Notes under the pieces: generated by a model
Database searches by the model: none
Seen by the model: the letters and a program-made list of their open reading frames with translations, nothing else
Told to the model about the DNA's origin: nothing
Program-made: the position numbers and the translations under genes
From: Mytilus trossulus
Lineage: Eukaryota > Mollusca > Bivalvia > Mytilida > Mytilidae
Reading direction: 5' to 3'
Length of the DNA stretch: 64,000 nucleotides
Assembly: GCF_036588685.1 (NCBI RefSeq)
Contig: NC_086386.1
Location: 19,302,931-19,366,930 of the forward strand
Part shown: piece after piece, positions 59,201-64,000 of the stretch
Position numbering within the stretch: the first letter of the stretch is position 1
How the letters are laid out: the number at the start of each line of letters is the position of its first letter

Positions 59201-62200
59201 TTTATAGACGCAGCTTGTAGAGAAAGAATTTTCAGAGAATGTGAAAAAAATGAAAGAAGATAAAGACATAGTATTTATTCATGGACCAATTCGTGGAGAT
59301 CATGGTTCTGGTGAAGATGATGACGAACTCTCCCTTATAGACGAAAATCCTATAATAGTGCTTATGGAATTTGGACATATGAATGGTTTCCGGCTAACGG
59401 ATCTCTTTTCTGTTTTTGATAAAGATGGAAGTAAATCTTTGGACTTGAGTGAAATAAAAACGGGCTTGATGGTATGTTATAATTTGTTTGCCAGTTTATT
59501 TTAAATCTATGAGTTTCACTGTCCCTGTGGTATCATTCGCCCCTCTGTTAATATGTTCAAAACTATTTGAAGTTACCAATTTAATGGGGAAAGCAATTCA
59601 AAGACGGTATACAATGGATATCAAGAGCATAATACACCTTAATCTTCACTGCTTTCATACCTTGTCTTTGACTCCTGCATAAAGTTATAATTTCTAGAAA
59701 TGGGGATAATAGTTAAATGAAATATTGAACTCTGAGGTAAATTAAAATCGAAGTCCTTAATCAAATTGAAAAATCAAAAACTCAAACACATCAAACGAAT
59801 GGATAACAAGTTTCTTCTTATAATTATTCGGCAAGTTTTATGACATGTCTGCTTGTAGTAATGCACATATAGTAACTTTATTTTACAGGGTATTTATAAA
59901 GTATGTTACTTTCTTTTATTGCCTGCTTATAGTATTGTTGGGTTACTAGCTTGTGTGCTGTTAGTTTTATGATGCAGATTGATTTCTTATAATTTAAAGT
60001 TTTTGTATGTCTTTGTTTTATTTGGAAAATGTGAATATAAATACGAATATTGTTTTAAACAAATTCCACAGCAAATATATTGTATTTACAAAAGAACAAA
60101 TGTCCTAAGCTAAATAGTTCTATATTCTTTAAAAACAAATCCCATAAACATATATTTTTAAATTATCAAATGGTCTCAATAAAATTGAATCATAACTATT
60201 ATTATTATACGTTTTATGCTCGTGCATGTTTACACTATACCGACTTTATATACAGGAATGTGATCCTTACGCAGAAACTGCCCCAACAGATTTATGAGGA
60301 CGGAAGATTTCAAATGACAGTCCGTCATATATTATGGACACGATCACGAATTGGATGATCTTTACGATGTGTCCATGTCTAAACTAACTAACGACAATTT
60401 TGCCACGTCTTAGACTGTTGTTTACCATCTGCGTCGTATGTCTGATATATACCGACCGTGACCTATATGCCTGGTCTGTCTTGTGCTAATTCGTATCGTT
60501 ATACGACGTTTCTCGGTATACTGGTATTAAATCTTAAATTCATGTATTCAGTTATTGTTGTTCGGTTATAAATTGTTATATGTCTTATCGTTTGTGGTTT
60601 GAATTCTGTATTTTCTATACATTTCAGATGTATGTATTATTTGTCAATATAGTCGAGTTAATTTAAATTTTCAATGAAAAGTAAAATATTGTGCTAGTCC
60701 GAATAAGTATGATGTCGTTACAGCATTACATTGACATAGTTTTCAAGACCATCATAATCATGATAAATATTTGGACTAGTATTGTGAAAAAAATTGTGAA
60801 TTTTTGGATAAACTTCCAAAAATTGAATAAATTAGCCTGTAATTCAGTGGTTGTCGTTAGTTTATGTGTTACATATTTGTTTTTCGTTCATTTTTTTACA
60901 TAAATAAGGCCGTTAGTTTTCTAGTTTGAATTGTTTTACATTGTCTCATCGGGGCCTTTTATATCTGACTATGCGGTATGGGCTTTGCTCATTGTTGAAC
61001 GCCGTACGGTGACCTATAGTTGTTAATGTTTGTCATTTCAGTCTTAGTGGATAATTGTCTCATTGGCAATCATACCACATCTTTTTTTTTTTATATATTC
61101 AAGATAATGTATACGTCACAAAAATACTTCAATGTTTATGGTGTCCTGTGCTGTCGTCAATGGGATATGTCCGTTGTAATTCTACAGTTTACCTGTTGTA
61201 ATGTACTACCGGTATTATATTATTTGTTTATGCATTTGGTTGTGCTGCGTTTGTTTGTTATGTATTCTTGTCACGTTTTGTTGCCATTTTAGCAATATGT
61301 TTTTCTTAACATTGCCATTGCCATATAAGCGGGAGTTTAAGCTAGCTATAACACCGTTCATCGCACCATTGTTTCTAACAATGTCTTGTAACAAGTCGGA
61401 AATATGGCAGTTGTAATCAAATAGTCCTTTTCATATGTTGGCGTTTGTTTTTGGTTTTCATTTCAGTGTTTCTGCTGTTCCGTTTTTTTCTTCTTATAGT
61501 TGACGTCTTTCCATCGGTCTTAATCCGGATTTGTTTCTCTTTATTGAATCATGGCTTTTGAACAACGGTAAATTACGAATGCCTTTATTTGACAATATGT
61601 ATTTATTTTTCTAAAAGTTTTAATTTATTTGCAGTGCACTGTATAGTTTAGAGGCAGCATGAACATCTTGTTGACATTTTGTTCCCTTCAAATTATACAT
61701 GTATTTGTCAAAAAACGATATTCTTATACTTTATGTAGATTTCTTGAATTACTTATTCATTTCATTGGACACGCGGCATTTTTACTTTTCACTACCATTT
61801 GTTAGTCCCGCCCATCCATAGCAATATGTGATAATATAAGCAATGAATGTTAATGTCTAAAATTAACACCCGCTTAGCCGATCAGTAACAACTAATGTCC
61901 GAGGTTTACCATTTCATATTTCTACACCATTTTCATACTTTTGATGTTAGCATTAGTAAACTGTCTTAATTTTTTACTTCATTTTTGTTTACAATTGTCC
62001 TTCTGATGATAAATTGCACACTTCAATCATAAGGCATTCAGTATCAAAAATTAAACTCACCGCACTTGAGTGGAGATGCTCGGTTAATAACACACACTCG
62101 GTGAAAAAATTATTACGCACAACCTCTTCTTGTGTGATATTTTTTCCCTCGTGAGTGAATCTACTCTAACATATTTGTCACTTTGCAGTTTGTCAGATAT

Positions 62201-63894
62201 AGAATTACTTCATATAAATTAGAACAGAAATTTATGAAAACGCGTTAAAGGTTGGGTTGCTATCTGATGACATAAACACCACATTTTGTGTTGTTGCATA
62301 CATCTGGGGTCTGAGAGAGTTGAAATGAAAAGACACAAAAATAAAACAGACCTAAGGACAGGAATTGTTTCGTTGTTTTGATGTGGTTCAGTGTAAGAAA
62401 GTTTTAGTGTCTTAAACGATCTTAAACGATGGATATAGATGTATATTGCACAGTGGAAACATAAAGTGCACTCATAACTTAGCAATGCGAACATGTTCAT
62501 TTGTAATAAAACATCTGTAACACGTAAGATTAATATGCTAATATATCTTGAATGTATATATATGCAAACACGTGTTTATTATTTATCACCGAATTTAAAG
62601 ATCTGAAAGTAATTGTATTCCTTTGTTTCGTTTTGAAATAAATCTGATAGCTATTTCTTTATTCCAAGATCTCATTAGACATTAAAATAAAATTTACCGT
62701 AAATTTACCATCCGAGATATGTATAGCATGTAAACTTTATTGGTGTTCTTATTTTTTATTTTTATTTTCTCGAATCTTTCATAAAAAAATATTTTCCAAT
62801 ATTGTTGAATACTTTTGTTTTTTCAATTAATTGTTTCCCTTCCTGTATATTTCGTGTAAAATTAGGGAAAAGGTCAATATAAAAAATACCGACATCCAAG
62901 TAGAATTAAAAGGAAAGTCCATAATCAAATGGAAAACTAAAAAAACTCAAACATAACACACTAATGGATATCAACTGACGTGTTCCTGACGTGGTAAAGG
63001 CATTTGCTAATGTAGAATATGAAGGATTTAACCTGGTTGTATTACTAGCTAAACCTCTCACTTGTATGAATGTCGCATGTATTTCCGTTATATTGAGGAT
63101 GTTCGTATATCCTATACTTTTAAGAGCAAAGTTGGTGGTGGTTATAATTCTGTAATCAAATATTAGTAGTATGATTTAAATGTACATTGGATTGGGTACA
63201 CCAATTACAATTCAATTCCGCACACAACACAACAAAACAACAAAAATATTCATTTACACGGATATGCATATATACCTTTATGATACCAAATATTTTGTAA
63301 AAATATCTTCTCACATAAACTTTTTGAAAATCTTCTTATTTAAATGTTATGTCGTCTTTATGTTTCAGGATGGTATTCTTATAATTCAAATTCTAAATTG
63401 ATATTGCGTGCAAAAAAAAATCAAATAGTCTTTTTATCCCTCTTCACTTCGGAGGGAATGTTCTGGGTGAATATCCCTAAAGAAGGGAAGTATAAAGGGT
63501 TACCTCTGTCCCTTCCTTCATGTGTCTTTATCAAATCTGTCACTTTATTTTCCCCAGTAAAAACATATGATAGATTCTTGATATAGAGCATAACACTTCA
63601 TGTATGCTTTAGATTTTTATTTATTTCTATTGATTTCAATTTTTTGAGGATTGATGCAAAATAAAAAAGAAACTGTGTAATTCGTTAAATATTAAAACTG
63701 TAGTGTTCCTTTACCAACGAAAACCACGAAAATTGGTATACCATGAATAATAATAATAAATATTTGTATGGTGCATTTGATCAGTTATAGAAGTATTTGT
63801 ATTTTCAGATGGCAGGGATTCCTTTACAAGAACACTGTTTAGAAAAATTAATAGATAAACTAGATGATGATGACAGCGGGGAAATAGAATATGC
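50245..63894 (+). CDS. LRRC74-like leucine-rich-repeat and EF-hand protein, 3' end outside the window
   Basis: Exons: 50245-50361, 50874-51123, 51377-51541, 53031-53221, 53617-53724, 54610-54703, 55130-55179, 55843-55924, 56997-57082, 57637-57831, 58548-58643, 59208-59471 and 63809-63894. Every junction is GT/AG and every phase closes, giving at least 594 codons. Residues 1-240 are a basic, Ser-rich, probably disordered N-terminus. Residues about 242-478 hold RNI/NLRC3-type LRRs, one per exon or so (VQILDMTDNEIGPKGA, LEELDLSWNHLRFDGADA, LKKLDISWNGF). An EF-hand pair follows, loop 1 at 549-560 (DKDGSKSLDLSE) and loop 2 at 585-596 (DDDDSGEIEY...), 36 residues apart as in canonical pairs. The domain order suggests a Ca2+-responsive scaffold, probably intracellular. 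The ATG is the first in frame after an upstream TAA; two other first exons may exist (35740, 40346). The precise LRRC74 assignment is an inference. Confidence 0.88.
50604..50806. repeat. 203-bp MITE-like element (family H) in intron 1 of the LRR gene
   Basis: The ends are inverted: TGGATTCATTTATTTTCGTG (continuing GGTATCAATTTTCGTGG) and CCACGAAAATTGGTATCGCA (continuing CGAATAATAATGAATCCA). A fragment of the same family (ACCACGAAAATTGGTATACC) lies at about 63700-63750, just upstream of exon 13. Confidence 0.8.
51560..52380. repeat. ~80-bp direct duplication in intron 3 of the LRR gene
   Basis: GGTATAGGCTATTTTGGGGATGGCAT at about 51570 matches GGTATGGGCTGTTGTGGCGATGGCAT at about 52301, both followed by GCACTATTCT. 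AAATTTACACAGTTTCGTTGATATAACCAATCGTA (about 52381) also has a partner (about 52215). Confidence 0.6.
54420..54600 (-). repeat. Family D copy abutting exon 6 of the LRR gene
   Basis: It contains the inverse of the D core (GCCATTTGATTAGGAACTTTC, CCTCGGAGTTCGGATTTTTG). The repeat ends within about 20 bp of the acceptor at 54609 and probably supplies much of its pyrimidine tract. Confidence 0.65.
55440..55580 (+). repeat. Family D fragment in LRR intron 7
   Basis: It contains ACCTCCGAAGCAAATTCTGA, ATCATACGACAAAATCAAAAG and CAACTGTCATATACTTGGTA. Confidence 0.55.
56095..56225 (-). repeat. Family C minus copy in LRR intron 8
   Basis: It contains ACTCATCATAGATACCGGGC, CGCTAGATCGGGTTTCGTCT and AAAGACTCATCAGTGACGCTC. 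A plus-strand family C fragment lies at 56905-56970 (ACGAAATATGTGTCTGGCGC). Confidence 0.7.
57960..58080 (-). repeat. Family D minus fragment in LRR intron 10
   Basis: It contains ATGACAGTTCTTGTCCATTC, GATTATGGACTTTCCG and CCTCTAAGTTCAGTATTTTTG. Confidence 0.6.
59485..59815 (+). repeat. Family F fragment then family D fragment in LRR intron 12
   Basis: GAGTTTCACTGTCCCTGTGG (59510) marks F. CTCTGAGGTAAATTAAAATC and CAAACACATCAAACGAATGG (59730-59810) mark D. Confidence 0.55.
60835..61095 (+). repeat. Family A copy in LRR intron 12
   Basis: This is a full copy from CTGTAATTCAGTGGTTGTCG through CTGACTATGCGGTATGGGC to CATACCACATC. Confidence 0.8.
61290..61600 (+). repeat. Family E copy in LRR intron 12
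   Basis: It contains AACATTGCCATTGCCATATAAGCGGG near 61308 and ends TGAACAACGGTAAATTACGAATGCC near 61558. It corresponds to 14565-14870. Confidence 0.65.
62880..63110 (+). repeat. Family D copy in LRR intron 12
   Basis: It contains AGGAAAGTCCATAATCAAATGG, GTTCCTGACGTGGTAAAGGC and GGATTTAACCTGG. A further family D copy starts right after exon 13 (about 63915) and runs off the window. Confidence 0.65.
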
Positions 63895-64000
63895 GTATGT
63901 CTTTATTTCTACACATAAAAAAGTGGAATCACAAAAATACTGAACTCCGAGGAAAATGCAAAACGGAAAGTCCCTAATCAAATGGCAAAATCAAACGATA

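Overview
The window looks like nuclear DNA of a bivalve mollusc, most likely a mussel (Mytilus or a close relative). It is AT-rich, its coding exons are short and bounded by GT...AG introns, and most of the intervening DNA is dispersed repeats of the type I associate with mussel genomes. That species call rests on general familiarity and was not checked against a database. There are no bacterial-style operons, no CRISPR array, and no rRNA or tRNA gene that I can support.

Four protein-coding genes could be assembled exon by exon, with splice phases that close exactly. (1) A two-exon gene at 2723-8557 (+) encodes a 48-residue TOM5-like subunit of the mitochondrial outer-membrane translocase. 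Its 5.7 kb intron is filled with transposable elements. (2) and (3) Two tandem paralogues at 15636-18724 and 27825-30737 (+) encode secreted, probably GPI-anchored YHYH-domain proteins of 337 and 345 residues with identical exon phases. (4) A three-exon gene at 33923-31749 (-) encodes a secreted coiled-coil protein with a Cys-rich C-terminal domain of the mollusc 'short-chain collagen C4-like' type. Its 72-nt middle exon is present twice with identical sequence. A fifth gene, 50245 to beyond the right edge (+), has at least 13 exons and encodes a leucine-rich-repeat plus EF-hand protein resembling LRRC74. Two further ATG exons at 35740 and 40346 may be alternative first exons for it.

The left edge (1-2387) holds the 3' half of a LINE retrotransposon with one in-frame stop. 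The TOM5-like intron holds a 1538-bp element with ~265-bp terminal inverted repeats and a perfect 9-bp target duplication (3215-4770), and a ~1.9 kb element built of tandem 160-bp and 130-bp units that splits an older repeat (5830-7998). A Tc1/mariner element with a decayed transposase lies at 13236-14945, upstream of the first YHYH gene.

Between the genes are a 500-bp-unit tandem element (26121-27441), several hairpin (MITE-like) elements, and a complex amplified block (43388-49520) in which four diverged units each carry a copy of a small-ORF cassette; only one copy is open (65 codons). A decayed reverse transcriptase sits between the first two units. A ~75-bp minisatellite ends about 190 bp before the first exon of the LRR gene.

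The genes share no obvious pathway. The YHYH and collagen-like proteins are predicted extracellular or cell-surface proteins, the TOM5-like protein is mitochondrial, and the LRR/EF-hand protein is predicted intracellular. Repeat families are given letters A-H only so that copies can be compared within this window.
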